From Coleophoma eucalyptorum (Eukaryota > Ascomycota > Leotiomycetes > Helotiales > Dermateaceae), in NCBI GenBank assembly GCA_026120035.1, contig JALRME010000007.1, positions 1,488,001-1,552,000 on the forward strand: a stretch of DNA of 64,000 nucleotides, in the 5' to 3' direction. Positions 11,468 to 23,454 of this stretch are shown one piece after another. A program made the translations under genes and the position numbers. Positions within the stretch are counted from its first letter, which is position 1. Each line of letters begins with the position of its first letter. Below the pieces are notes generated by a model that ran no database searches, was not told where the DNA came from, and saw only the letters and a list, made by a program, of their open reading frames with translations.

Positions 11468-12790
11468 CTTTCTGGTCACGGCTGCTTTGTGAGCTCCTGG
11501 ATGTTTATCTAAGGCCCATGTCAGCACCCAAAATGATGCCTCGAAGAGCGCTGTGGTTACAATAGCTACACCGCCAAATTGGGGTATAGACGGTGTATCT
11601 TATATCTTATTGATTACAAATCAAATCTGTGGAGTGGTGGCCACTTCAACGGCTAGATCTAAGCTCTGTACCAGTGCAGTTCGAACGTCTAAGGGTTCAT
11701 CTCGTCTTGCCCCGGCAGCCAACTTGACACAGTTTTCGGATCCTGACTAAGCCATGCACGTGTTTTCTGTTAGCCCTACGCCCGACGACAACCATCCGCG
11801 ACTCCATCAGACCGGATGCGAACCATCTATATGCTTGCACGCCTGAGAGCTGCGAGGGAGTCCAATCGGGAGCCCAATCGGTGTATACCCAGGCTTGTCT
11901 CTGGTAGGTACCGAGTAACCTGGACGTGAGTTACGCTGAAGTAACCCTACTAGGTTAAGCTGTGTATTATTAGAGTATTCTGACAGCTCTCGGCGCCAGA
12001 GGTTGCTGTCCCATGGGATTGTAATTGCAGTGGCTGCACACGGATCTTTTTGCTTCAGAAATTCTGCAGAATCCAGTCGAGCCAGCGGTCCAATCCTGCT
12101 GGATCTGCGAAGTGGCGGAAGGCTTGATATTGCTGTAACCCGCAGCCAGGCGGTGTCGCCAGCGGTGATGACGACGCCATCACGCTTTTCAATTTCCACG
12201 CACTCAACTGTCTACATCAATGTTGATGCGCCTGGTCTGGTATCTTTTACACAAGCCAGGCTGTGAAGAAATCTCTGACGCCATTGTTCCCCATAGCTGA
12301 ACATTTCTCCGCAGCTTTGAACATTTCTCCGAAGGGTTCTATTCACCCCTTTCGAAACCACTATCAGGAAACTGAGAGAATTACCTAGGGAGGTCGCGAG
12401 CAAGGCACTACCTTCGTGATGGAAGAATGAAGTCCTAGAATATAGATCAAACAGTCGGCCAATATCGGACCAGGGCTATGTTCGGAGCCCGGCGCCGTAT
12501 CAGAGCAGGCCACTCAACTTGAAACAAGCGAACCCCCGAATCCAATCGCGAATGCCTTCATCGTCGCTTCCACCACTCCTTTTTTCCCCTACGCGAAATT
12601 TATGTTTCGTTTTCATTTGCTGATGTCCGCGTCAAGGCATTTCGTTTCATCTGAAGTGTGGTCAGTCTCCCCATTTGGACACTATTCAGATGAACTGCTG
12701 CTCTCTTGCTTCCCCTTGACGGAGATAGAGTGTCGCTACTGCTCGCACGTCCACCTCGGCGGTTGCTGATGATGGCCAGGGGAGGAAAGC

Positions 12791-12796
12791 TTAGCC
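12791..12796 (-). promoter_or_regulatory. XlnR/Xyr1-type GGCTAA motif upstream of the LPMO gene
   Basis: GGCTAA on the minus strand, 244 bp before the LPMO ATG. GGCTAR is the published core for the (hemi)cellulase activators XlnR/Xyr1. A six-base match is weak alone; its place in an LPMO promoter makes it worth noting. Confidence 0.3.
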
Positions 12797-12829
12797 ATGC
12801 GGCGATCCACGGCCAGTATATCTCAGCAG

Positions 12830-12839
12830 TATATAAAAG
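12830..12839 (+). promoter_or_regulatory. TATA box of the LPMO gene
   Basis: TATATAAAAG about 200 bp upstream of the LPMO ATG, followed by a pyrimidine-rich leader, which is a plausible core promoter for a strongly induced gene. Confidence 0.5.
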
Positions 12840-13039
12840 CTTCTCTATCTTCTCGAGCCAAGCGTTTTTCATCAGCCTTCTTTCTTGTCTGCTTCTTACC
12901 GCATACTTTCTTTCTCTACCCACACTCATTGATTGAGACTTCACATTCGTTGCGCTAGTCGCTCTGCTGTCTAACTTCACGCTCATCACATTTATACACA
13001 CATTCTCTCCGAACTCCTACCCCGAGATCCTGCTTCATC

Positions 13040-14095
13040 ATGTATAGCTTCACCTCCGCTGCCCTTTTGACGGCTTTGCTGTCCGCCACCCGTGTTGCCG
13101 CTCACGGTCACGTAACCAACATTGTCATCAACGGCGAGTCCTACGAAGGTTTCGATATCAACTCTTTCCCTTACGAAAGCGACCCCCCAGCCGTCGTCGC
13201 TTGGACTACACCCAACACAGCCAACGGCTTCATTGCCCCCTCGCAATACAACTCCAGCGACATCATTTGCCATGAGAATGCTACCAACGCCCAGGGTTAT
13301 GCAACCGTTGCTGCGGGTGACAGTGTTAACATTCAGTGGACCGCTTGGCCCTCTGGACATCACGGCCCCGTCATTGACTACCTTGCCGACTGCGGTGACG
13401 ACTGCACAACGGTCGACAAGACCACTCTTGAGTTTTTCAAGATTGATGGTGTCGGATTGCTCGACGATACCACTGTTCCTGGAGACTGGGGAACTGACGA
13501 GCTCATTGCCGCCAACTCCTCCTGGCTCGTAACCATCCCAACCACCCTTGCTCCTGGAAACTATGTCTTGCGCCACGAGCTCATTGCTCTTCACGGTGCT
13601 GAGTCCGCCGATGGTGCCCAGAACTACCCCCAATGCTTCAACCTTAAGGTCACCGGATCTGGCACTGACAGCCCAACTGGAACCCTGGGTACCGAGTTGT
13701 ACACTGAGGATGGTGCCGGGATCATCGTGAACATCTACTCCTCTTTGTCCACCTACACTGTTCCTGGTCCTACCATGATCTCCGGTGCTGTTTCCCTCGC
13801 CACCATCACTACCTCTGCCATCACTGCTTCTGCCAACGCTACCACCACTGCCGCTGGCAGCGCTGCCACTGCCTCTGGTTCCGTTTCAGTTGCCGCTGCT
13901 AGCACCAGTGCTACCTCCGCTGCTGTTGCCGCCACCTCTGCCGTGGCTGCTTCAAGCTCTGCTGCCGCTGTTGCCTCCAGCTCCACTGTTGCCCCAACTA
14001 CCATGGTGACTGTCGCCTCATCTGCCACTTCCGCCGCCGCCGCTGTTGTAACTAGCAGCGCTGCTGCATCTGGTGATGATGAGTGTGACGCGTAA
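13040..14095 (+). CDS. Secreted AA9 lytic polysaccharide monooxygenase with low-complexity C-terminal tail
   Basis: Intronless frame of 351 residues. A signal peptide (1-21) precedes H22; after cleavage this is the N-terminal copper-binding histidine of AA9 LPMOs ([13 protein letters not shown]). The second copper His is in [12 protein letters not shown] (about 107-108) and the axial Tyr is in GAQNYPQCF (Y196). Paired cysteines fit the family disulfides. These enzymes oxidatively cleave cellulose and related beta-glucans outside the cell. From about residue 235 to the end there is an Ala/Ser/Thr-rich tail of some 115 residues in place of a CBM1. It ends DDECDA, without a clear hydrophobic GPI signal. 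Codon use is strongly biased, consistent with high expression. Regulation by carbon source is likely from the promoter motifs. Confidence 0.93.
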   Translation: MYSFTSAALLTALLSATRVAAHGHVTNIVINGESYEGFDINSFPYESDPPAVVAWTTPNTANGFIAPSQYNSSDIICHENATNAQGYATVAAGDSVNIQWTAWPSGHHGPVIDYLADCGDDCTTVDKTTLEFFKIDGVGLLDDTTVPGDWGTDELIAANSSWLVTIPTTLAPGNYVLRHELIALHGAESADGAQNYPQCFNLKVTGSGTDSPTGTLGTELYTEDGAGIIVNIYSSLSTYTVPGPTMISGAVSLATITTSAITASANATTTAAGSAATASGSVSVAAASTSATSAAVAATSAVAASSSAAAVASSSTVAPTTMVTVASSATSAAAAVVTSSAAASGDDECDA

Positions 14096-17000
14096 TCTAT
14101 ACACTACAGTATACTTACAGGAGGTGCTCTTGGGTTTATGAAGAACAAGGCATTCGGCTGTATATAAATGTGTTGTAGATTCTGTTCTCTTCGTTGCTTA
14201 GTTGGCCTTGCTCGTCTCTAAGTATCTGTATATATTTTATCGTGTCGGTGATCATGACAAGAAGTGGACCGAATTCAAAGACAGTTCAGAAAATCCCCCA
14301 GCCTCTGTTTTGAGGTTTCGTGTTTCCCTGTGACAATAAATAAAACTACCGGCTGATGGATGTATAACAAAATAACCATGCCTACTATCTTCTTTAATTT
14401 TCAAACCTGCGTCTGGATAGAAGAATAGATGTGACGGTCAATAACAATCCCTTTATTATCTTCTAATTCCGTCTTGCAGTTAAAGTCTTCTATTGTGCAT
14501 GGTTGGTGACACAGCCAATCTATAAACCATAGGTTGTTCATGCAGTATGTCATCATTGCCCATGATAAGTTCGCTATGTGTGAGCTCGTCTAAAGATGTG
14601 GTGGAGAGCTGCGCCAAGACGGCAACCAATTTAATTTCATTGGCTGCAAAGGCGTGAGTTTGAAAAGCTGACATATGCTCATTTATTTCATATCTCTGGA
14701 TGAAGAATGGCATCCAGTCTTGGCAGACAGCTATCACCGAGCTTCCATCACCCATTTCCACGAGGAAGCTAGTGATGTTTGCTTTATCCCGACACGAACC
14801 GGTGCTTTTCAAAATCTGCCCATGTTCTCACTAAACCTTTGCGATTCTCTCAAGTATCCAAACACTATAGAATGGCTGAAAACCCATGTCCATTAGTTTG
14901 AAGCAAATGTTCAAGCAGCTCATACATATATCGAGCGACATAGAGGCTTTAGTCATAGGCCCTTTGGTATCTAGACTTGGGTTTCCTTGCTAAGTGGCAG
15001 CTAGACACCTGTTTTATGGAAATAGTTGTAGATGGATAAACATGTTCAAAGTATACTGGGTCTGTAATACCTAGACATACATCACTGCAGTTAGTCTGCG
15101 CGTTCAGTATTACCAGTTGGTTGTGCAAGACCGGTTCTCATTGCTGCTATGTTCTTCTGGAGCGTAGGCGCCCTATAGAGGATAAAAGCATTTGCTGCTG
15201 GATAACAGGTGAGAAACTGCCATCATTGAAATATGCTTGCCCATATATTGAAACAAACCTTACCGTAGATGTTTTCATAAGTATTATAGATTGTTCGTAG
15301 ACGAATTTCAACTGTGGGACGATATATATTTTGAACCATGTCCTGATTCAAGAACTCGTGCAGCTGATCAGGAGCAGACAGTGCGGCTTGTAGCTGCTTC
15401 AATTTGATAAGTTTCCTTGTTGACAGACTGAAGGCTGCTTACTATGACCTGGTCATCACTGACTGCTTGCTTGGCAACTGGTATCCTGGCCTCAGCGTAA
15501 TTGGGTTTGTATTTCTTTTTCTTGCCTAGAAAGTCGCCTGTCCCTGCGCACATCGAGTGATAAATCAGCACCAAGTTGATTAACTGCGAAAAAATGTGAG
15601 GCAGCATGTTGATTGAAAATTATTAGGAAATATATCTAGCTAGCACATGCTAGGAATTAGATCGAAGAGAGCAATTTTCACATAGAAGTGACAGCCTATT
15701 TCGTAGACGGTCTGTGTCAACTATACCTGAAAATAGCAGCGATCATTTTTCCGAAATATATATTCTATAGGAGCCGGGCGTAGTCACTTCACACGCCGAG
15801 TAGCCTAGTCCGTTCAACCACAGGGCTCGGCTGTATTGGCTCTATCTAGACAATACAACTGCATCAGACACATGTTTTCACCCTGTGGTTGTATCTATAC
15901 ATATTAAAACTCAAAAGTCCATATGTGGACTCTTGGCTTATGATGAATCTCTACTTTCTATCCATTTTCTTTTCTCGGTTGCCTTGCAACTCTGCAGATG
16001 GCGACTAATCACCAGTGCTCTTCTCGATTCGGAATCCACGATGTCAACGCTACGATTCGGCCAATGAAACTCTTAAGACTCAGCCACATCAGGCCTTATC
16101 CAGAAATAAATCAAAATGGGAAAAACTCGTATAGTGTAAACTGTAAGAAAAATACCGATCCTTAATACGATATCTTCTCGTATACGTGCGGCTGCTATTT
16201 TACTGACGTGACGGATATAAGCTCGCTATAATACGATCAGAAAGGAAAAAAGGTTTCTGTGGAAATCATTGGTCGTAATGCCAGATGGAAGGTGGCTTGG
16301 CGGGCCTGACACTCATTAATAAGATATGTTTATTCAAATTGCTACTCTCCTGTGGCCAAGATCTTGATGTCGGTACCAGTATTACTGACGTTTTAACCCA
16401 TTTGCTACTAGTGTTTGACCTGTGTCAGCCTGACGGAATTAGTCCTGCAACAGCATCGATTCGCAAGAGAAGTATCTCTGAATCATAAAGAGGGCCTGGA
16501 TATTTACAGCTACTGTTATATCAACTCCCCTTTCACTACCTTGATCAGAAGGTACCTATTCGAAGAATTTCTATTCTCTTTAATACGCAAGCGTCAGACT
16601 TCTGAAAGGGTAAGGACTGTTTTCTTCCAGAATTCCTACCAGTGAACCGCAGCCATTTACCATACACCTGCCTTGTCATGAGCTTGTCCCTCTTAAATTC
16701 ACCATCTCATAATGCTCAGCTACCGATGGTTGCATCATATATACCGAGTAATCCTTAGAATTTTAACCACTAGAGAATCTGCCTTAGGAGCTAGTAATCT
16801 ACCATCTGAGGCGAGCATGCGCTAGAGACGATAAAATATTGTACTGGGAGATGAGATACTGGAGAGCTCTAATGTTAAACAATGGCATTATACCATAGAA
16901 TAGAGGTTAGCAAGATAAACGCCAAACCCCTATAATAAGCAATAGGAGTTGAGTTGTTGAAGTAGGAAAAAAAAATACCTAGATGTACAATTCTAGAAGC

Positions 17001-18054
17001 AGACTCGATCTTTCATTGGAATTTGCAGACCAAACGTCCAAACAAGCAATTCGTTTACAAGGTCTTCCTCGGCATCGACGCACCAAGCACCCGTGCGGGT
17101 TATGCGAACATATACTTTGCATTTCCCTTCAGAACTCGCTTAAGAACAAGCCTATTTAAGCATATCGGCTTTGTGTACCGCCCCGATCTTGTCAGCATAA
17201 TCCATTCGGGGTATCTTTTCAATCTTCTTTACACTTGGCTCTGGGTTGACCATTGCCATTAGATTTCCTGATTATCCGGTGGCCGTGGGAAGATGCTCCC
17301 AGGGCGAAAACGACTTCGATCACACGCCCTTGCTCTGCTCCCCATGTTCATGAGCATATCATGTCTCACTTCCCCACTGAAAATTGATGTCACATGGATT
17401 GGTCGCTGGACCACGTCCCTGCAACCACGACTCGGTCCAAGAAGACGCCCGCTAGAAAGTCAACGCATGCCACTTCGGTGCAAGATCGAGGCCCTGGTAG
17501 CACTGGATTTAAGAGGTTCATGGTAGAATGAGGAGATATCAGGCTGTATTGGACGAAGTCTATAACCTGTTATTGCCGGAGTGAAAATTTTTTCTATCAC
17601 TAGTTGTGGGAGAACACAGCATGGGTAGGCCATATGGGGTCGGTCCACGATCCATATGAAAGTATTAAGAGGACTAGACAATGGAGCTCGTGGAACAATG
17701 AAACAAGGCCAGGTTTTAGTTAGAAACAGTACAGCTATGATACCACCGGTGGTAGTCGAGGAAGTGGGCCAGATCCACCCCTCCTCAGTGTGGGGACCAT
17801 AGTCGATCCAACGCCAAAAAAAACCATCACAATATCACGATCTCCATGATTGTGTGCCATCTTGATGTGTGAATGGGTCAAGTAGCTTTGGTACGCGAGT
17901 CTACCACACGTCAAGCCCGCCGATCCTATCCTATGATGTCAGACGACACACGGGTTTCATGCACCATAGAAAGCTTGTTGGGTTGGGTTTGCAGCTGCAC
18001 CATCGCCACCGGCTTCAAGCTCCTGCATCAGATGCTGCTCTGCGTGAATATCAA

Positions 18055-18075
18055 GGTTTGCACGTTGTGCAAACC
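18055..18075. repeat. Perfect 9-bp inverted repeat with 3-base spacer
   Basis: GGTTTGCAC, GTT, GTGCAAACC. The arms are exactly complementary. It lies in unassigned DNA; it could be a dimeric binding site or a small hairpin, and no neighbouring gene claims it. Confidence 0.6.
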
Positions 18076-19129
18076 GACACTACTGTATATCTCCGAGTCC
18101 GGGGTTGCAGCGGGCTGGGCTACAGGACCGGTCGGGAACTTGGATGTGTAACACCAGAGCGATGAGCAGCGTTGATCAAGGGGGTTTGAGTCGGGACTTC
18201 CCCTCATGCCGCATGTCGATCCGATCAACGGTCTGATACAGTATGATGGGATGGGAAGACAAGGCCCCGGCAAGCTAAGTATGGACAAAGCACAAGGTAC
18301 GAACAGCATGCAAATCCGCCCACTGGCATTTATCGTGCGATGCTTTCGAAAACTTGCACACCTCGCATACCGGGAATGCGACGGTGTGACTGTAGCGAGG
18401 ATCGATGTCATCAACCAGATCACTTACCCGGAAGTCACCACTAAGCAGGGCCCTACCAGGGCCACTGCCAGGGAACTACCAGGGTCGGGGATAAACACCA
18501 CGTCTGGGTTATTGAATCGCGCCTGTGCCCCGGCCGAGAGCTGCCAAACAAAGTCTGACATGGCCCGGAAGAGCTGGAAGCTGCTATGATAATTACCAGG
18601 GTGTCTATAGCTTAGCTGCCTTCATCCAAGTAAATAGAGCTTGCGACGAAGGGATGACATTAACGATATACAATGTGGAATGGTGAATAAAACTCAGTCG
18701 CTCCTGGTTCCAACTCAGCAGCTACGGGGTACATCTTGCCGCCGAGGAGAGGCGTCGGCGAAACGATGGACATGGTTGAAAGACAGGGCGGAATTGCCGC
18801 CATCTCCGTAGCTAGATATGTCACAGTCAATGTCGCGACGGCAGGTTGGGGCAGCAGCTTGCATCTAGGCCATTGGCCGTGGTCGTCTGGGCCGGGTGAT
18901 TTACAGGATGGTAGTACTTCGTATGTTGGAGTGCGGCTGTGCAAACAGAGGGAGTTAGTTGCTGCTTACGGGGTCGTATTGTTGTGGGTGGTACGAAGGA
19001 GGAAAATGCAGGGCTGAAGGGCGAATGTTCGAGGGAATACGAGGGAGGGATGGAGGGATGGAGGGAGAAGGGGACGAGTGAGGTACTTACTTTACACATT
19101 ATTAGACGCTCGCAACGTTGCTGACAGAC

Positions 19130-19220
19130 CAATTCTTTCCTTTCCCTCTCTCTCTCCCAACTTCCTTCCTCCCCCACACCCTGCTACCCTACCCGCCTCT
19201 TCGCCCTTCCCGTCCTTCCG
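19130..19220 (+). promoter_or_regulatory. C/T-rich tracts in the promoter/leader of the FLC/TRP-like gene
   Basis: Nearly pure pyrimidine runs (CCTTTCCCTCTCTCTCTCCC and neighbours) about 400-470 bp before the ATG. Such CT boxes commonly precede transcription start sites of strongly expressed genes in filamentous fungi. Confidence 0.4.
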
Positions 19221-19605
19221 CCTACTCTTCTCGTCATCCGGCTTTCCTGCTGGCGTCCCTGAATCTTCGTTCCTTAACCTTCTTTCTCTTCGACTTCACC
19301 TCGTCTGCTACCACCCAACGCTCGCTCTAACTGTCGCTCGTTCCCGAGCATCTTCGATCAAGGAAGGCCCCGTGGAGCATCGTCATTCCAGAACGATAAG
19401 GATAAGGATCAGGATACGATCCCGTGCATGCGACCGTCCCGGAGGTGGAGGAGACGAAAGCTGCTTCCATCGATTCCCCGTTTCCCGCCGTTGCCATCGC
19501 CACCTCAGGTCGGAAGTCACGGGACCACTTCCACCACCACTCCCACCACTCTTCTGCCTTCACGCATCACGCATCACAACATCACGATACACCATTGTTG
19601 CCATT

Positions 19606-21927
19606 ATGCGGTGCTCGTTCTTCTCGGCCTTTGTCTTCTCGACGGCCCTTTTCCTCTCCTTGGTCCCCACCGCCTCCGCCATCCGCTTAATTGAGTCCAA
19701 GTCTCTGAATACGTGCCAGGACAACTCCAGCTTCTCCGCCAGTCTATTCAATGTCGTCTTCACCCCGGACAATGGGTCCCTCTCCTTCGATGTGGTTGCT
19801 TTTTCCTCGGTCCAAGGGAATGTTCTGTTCGACATCGAAGCCACGGCGTATGGCTACACCATCCTGAGGAAAACCATTGACCCCTGCACCATATCGGAAC
19901 TCAGTGGAGTCTGCCCGATGAGCACGGGACAAATCGACATTAATTCCAACATAGTTTTAGGCAAGAATACGGTCAACCTTCCCGGAATTGCGTACGGCGT
20001 GCCGGATCTTGATGCGTATGTGAAAGTCCTCATCAATCAAACCAGCAATCCCGACGTCAGCGTGGCCTGTGTAGAAGCCTATCTTTCCAATGGGCAAACG
20101 GTTGATCAGAAAGGGGTGGGATGGTCGACTGCCGTGATTTCTGGTCTGGCTCTCGTCGCCTCCGCGGTGACCTCTGGAAATGGCCACTCGAATACCGCTG
20201 CCCACGTTGCGGCGAGCGCGTTGTCTCTGTTCGGATACTTCCAGGCCCAAGCCATTGTCGGATTGACCGCCGTTCCTCTACCACCCATTGTGCAATCATG
20301 GACCGAGAATTTCGACTGGACAATTGGTATAATGGAGGTCGATTTCATGCAATCGATTGCTACGTGGTATCAAAAGTCGACCGGAGGAACTCCATCTACC
20401 CTTCTGAACACCCTAACCACCACATCCGTTGAAGTCCTGAAGAAGCGTGATGCGCCGGTAAGCCCATTGACCAAGCGCACTGTCGATACTAGCATCAAGC
20501 TACTCACCCGGGCCTACGAGTTGGTGAAGAGAGCTAGCGACAGTAGTGTTACTGGCATCTACACGGTCAAGGGAATCAAACGGGTTGCCTTTCGTGCCAA
20601 TATTGAGGCGACTAACCTCTTCCTGACCAGTCTTATCTTCTTCTGCGTCTTTATTGTTGTCACGGCGATCCTCGTAGCCCTGTTCAAAGGTTTCTGTGAA
20701 TTTTCCGCCCGCGGGAAGCAGAGCGATAAGTTTCGGGATTTCCGCAACGGCTGGACCGTTGTTCTCAAGGGCATCTTGTTCCGCATAGTTCTGATTAGTT
20801 TCCCTCAGATGACGATTTTTTGCCTTTGGGAGTTCACCCAGGTTGATTCCCCGGCCGAAGTTGTCCTTGCCGTCTTCTTCTTCGTGGGTATTACCGGTAC
20901 TCTCGTATGGGCTGCCATGCAAGTCATCCGCACAGCCAAACGCTCTGTTACGCTACACAAGAGCCCCGCCTACATCTTATACTCTGATCCTGCGACTCTG
21001 AACAAGTGGGGCTTCCTCTACGTTCAATTTAGAGCTACGGCATATTATTTCACGCTTTTGGTATTGGTATATACTGTCATTAAAGGCATGTTTGTTGCCT
21101 TCGGCCAGAGCAGTGGTACCCTTCAAGCGATTGCTCTGGTGATCATCGAGGCCATTGCGTTGATTGGGGCGAGTGTTCTTCGACCATGGATGGACAAGAG
21201 CACCAACACCTTTAATATCATGATCTGTGCTATAAACTTTGTAAACGCCATCTTCCTCCTTGCCTTTACCGACGTCTTCAACCAGCCAGGCATAGTAACG
21301 GGTGTTATGGGTGTTGTCTTCTTTGTCTATAACGCAGTATTCTCGCTAATTCTTATTATCCTCGTGCTGATCGCCACCATCTATGCGTTTATTCGGAAGA
21401 ACCCAGATTCACGCTATCAACCGGTTTCCGACGACCGTGGCTCTTTCATCAAGTCTCAAACGCAATTTACGACGGAATTGGATGCATTGGGCGCTACCGC
21501 TAGAGGCGACTTAAAGAACGGACACAAACGCAACCTGGATCTCGATGACGACGAGTCATGGTCATCGGACGATATAAGAAACAATCCTGTAAACATACCA
21601 CTCCCACCGTCAACCGCCAACTCGCAAACAAACTCCAGAGGGCCTCATGCGCAAGTTGATGCATCAGCGCCCTTTTTTCAACCTGGCAGCCAAGAAACAT
21701 CACCTCCAGGTTACCAAGACAACCCACGTAGGATCTACCAAGATCACGCCGAGAGCAGACCCAACAGTAACTTGCCTCTGATCGGCCACGACCGAGGCAA
21801 TACACCATCACCTGCTTCATTCCCCGGCAATTCATCCACGTCAAACCTTGCTGGGTACAGGACACAAGATAATGCCAGTCCGGTAGGAATGAACAGTCAG
21901 AGGAACAGCCAGAAAAATGCGAGGTAA
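19606..21927 (+). CDS. Flavin carrier (FLC)/TRP-like membrane protein
   Basis: The frame is open from 19078, but the first 176 codons are low-complexity leader DNA. The ATG at 19606 starts a clean signal peptide (residues 1-25, ending PTASA), giving 773 residues. Next comes an ML-like extracellular domain (about 26-165, with paired Cys such as NTCQDNS and DPCTISELSGVCP), then a block of eight to nine hydrophobic segments (about 170-610) typical of the fungal TRP-like/FLC family, for example LFLTSLIFFCVFIVVTAILVA and ALVIIEAIALIGASVLRPWMD. A polar cytosolic tail of about 160 residues rich in Ser, Asn, Pro and Gln closes the protein. Yeast Flc1-3 act in ER/plasma membrane for FAD transport, calcium homeostasis and cell-wall maintenance. 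The length and order match the family; no intron is needed. Confidence 0.88.
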   Translation: MRCSFFSAFVFSTALFLSLVPTASAIRLIESKSLNTCQDNSSFSASLFNVVFTPDNGSLSFDVVAFSSVQGNVLFDIEATAYGYTILRKTIDPCTISELSGVCPMSTGQIDINSNIVLGKNTVNLPGIAYGVPDLDAYVKVLINQTSNPDVSVACVEAYLSNGQTVDQKGVGWSTAVISGLALVASAVTSGNGHSNTAAHVAASALSLFGYFQAQAIVGLTAVPLPPIVQSWTENFDWTIGIMEVDFMQSIATWYQKSTGGTPSTLLNTLTTTSVEVLKKRDAPVSPLTKRTVDTSIKLLTRAYELVKRASDSSVTGIYTVKGIKRVAFRANIEATNLFLTSLIFFCVFIVVTAILVALFKGFCEFSARGKQSDKFRDFRNGWTVVLKGILFRIVLISFPQMTIFCLWEFTQVDSPAEVVLAVFFFVGITGTLVWAAMQVIRTAKRSVTLHKSPAYILYSDPATLNKWGFLYVQFRATAYYFTLLVLVYTVIKGMFVAFGQSSGTLQAIALVIIEAIALIGASVLRPWMDKSTNTFNIMICAINFVNAIFLLAFTDVFNQPGIVTGVMGVVFFVYNAVFSLILIILVLIATIYAFIRKNPDSRYQPVSDDRGSFIKSQTQFTTELDALGATARGDLKNGHKRNLDLDDDESWSSDDIRNNPVNIPLPPSTANSQTNSRGPHAQVDASAPFFQPGSQETSPPGYQDNPRRIYQDHAESRPNSNLPLIGHDRGNTPSPASFPGNSSTSNLAGYRTQDNASPVGMNSQRNSQKNAR

Positions 21928-23454
21928 AATAAAAACCCGTTCCACCTCAATAAACCCAAGCTAATGCAAAACAGTCCTTGGCAACGCGGAGCAGGTTATG
22001 ATCACTAATGATTGGGCTTAATGGGCGTTTCATGCCCGGTCGATATTTCATCGGCAAAAGGGACTGGTGTTAAACTGTTTTAACGAGGGAGGACTGGAGT
22101 CAGGACTGCGGCATTTGGTTGACAGTACGGTTGCTTTGTTCTGGCTCCCCAGGGGCTGGGGAAACCTGTGATGTAATGATGCTACAGGTTATTCATAAAT
22201 GCGCGACGTATTGTATAATACACGGATATATTCACATAGAAGACGATGCGTCTTTTGTCTCCTTCCGATGCCGATCTTTCAATTCTCTTTAGGGTATTAT
22301 ACCACCTCGACCTTCTCAAAAGAAAGCGGTCGATTATGGATACATTTATTGCCACTCCGTGTATATCGATTCCGAGCCAGGGGAATCGGGACGTTACACG
22401 GCGGTTTGAAAGGCCGACATGTCCGTGGCCAAAAAGGGCCATGATCCTGCGTCAGTCGAGCCGTGTTGTGTGGAAGGAATATTTATTACAGCGGCATCTG
22501 ATTCGGAAGCATGTCAGATTTGGGTGGACCCCAACTTTGCAAAGGAGGTGGCCCAGAAGACTTCATTGGCCGAAGCGCCCGAGCTGCTTGATTGGCACAG
22601 CTGACACGGGCCTGTCGTGGCCTGTTCGAAAGCCTGAAGTGAGAGCTATCGCAGAATGCCAATTCACTACTTCGTTTTTACGTGAGTTGAATCCGAAACC
22701 ATCGGGACTTTTTCTCATACGTTACCCGCCTCCCTCTTCAAGCAAATGACGCAGATAGCGGATGAGGGCGGAAGGTCGACTATCCTACCTTGTGATCTGG
22801 AAGGGCCAAAGCCCATCAAATTCCCGCTGCTCGTCTTCTATAGCAGCACCTGCGGCCATATCGTTTTCAATAATTCGGCCTCTTTTTGTGCTATCTCATA
22901 TTCCCCCATTCGACATCCAATCCTTCAAGGTCAATCCCAACAGAGTCCTGTGCCTGCGCATTTATTTGTCAGTTTTTTCCTGTTTGACGTTGGTAAACAA
23001 GACATTTCTTAATTTTCACTACGAAAGTACTATGTGGAAAGATATTTTTCGGAGGATGCACTATTTGGCCAAGGTGTCATTGTTCTGGTCAATTTGGCTT
23101 GGAACGAGGCAACGTCACCTCCCCACGGCCGGCCAATATTTTAGTTTAGAAGCTGGTTCTTCAAAACGAGGTTGTCATGCGTGTTACGTATTAAAGGGAT
23201 CCTCGTGTGGCCTAGATATAGTAATTCACTTATCCCCGATGAATCAATCCACTCTTTTACTTTATGAGAAGGAAAACAGGATTATGGGCGAGAGGGTATT
23301 TGGCTTGCCACTTGAATTTGAGCTAATTCAACACTTCATTGATGAAAAGTTTTTATATCTCGCCCCCAGGCGTAACAGGTAGATTTATAATATATTCTAC
23401 TTTATATAGATCTCTGCTTCTTTCTGGTTGCTTGATATTCTATCCTAAAACCGT
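21928..23454. other. Intergenic, FLC/TRP-like gene to PKS 3' end
   Basis: About 1.5 kb forming the left edge of the cluster. Two long plus-strand frames (22246-22749 and 22762-23382) show no recognisable domain, have unusual composition and no supporting splice or start context, so they are not called. Confidence 0.5.

Larger units (their letters stand above)
11468..13039. other. Intergenic, kinase to LPMO, includes LPMO promoter
   Basis: Contains the promoter region of the leftward kinase and, from about 12700, that of the rightward LPMO. A minus-strand frame at 12199-11807 reads moderately protein-like but has no recognisable domain, so it is not called. The 200 bp before the LPMO ATG are pyrimidine-rich, typical of a strongly expressed fungal gene. 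Confidence 0.5.
14096..19605. other. Long gene-poor stretch, LPMO to FLC/TRP-like gene
   Basis: About 5.5 kb without a gene I can support. 15600-17000 is AT-rich. A minus-strand frame at 14812-14480 reads fairly protein-like (WMPFFIQRYEINEHMSAFQ) but has no ATG start and no known domain. A 9-bp inverted repeat with 3-base loop sits at 18055-18075. The last 500 bp are the promoter and leader of the next gene, with strong C/T tracts at 19130-19220 as often seen before highly expressed fungal genes. Confidence 0.5.

Noticed and set aside
11807..12199. Minus-strand frame of 130 codons before the LPMO
   Set aside because: Protein-like composition but no recognisable domain or partner exons.
15777..15840. 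Possible minus-strand tRNA-like cloverleaf
   Set aside because: An A-box-like string exists, but there is no B-box and the stems do not pair.
19078..19605. Upstream extension of the FLC/TRP-like protein
   Set aside because: The 176 extra codons are low-complexity CT-rich leader DNA; the ATG at 19606 begins a proper signal peptide.
22246..23382. Two long plus-strand open frames (22246-22749 and 22762-23382) near the PKS 3' end
   Set aside because: No domain, biased composition and no splice or start support.
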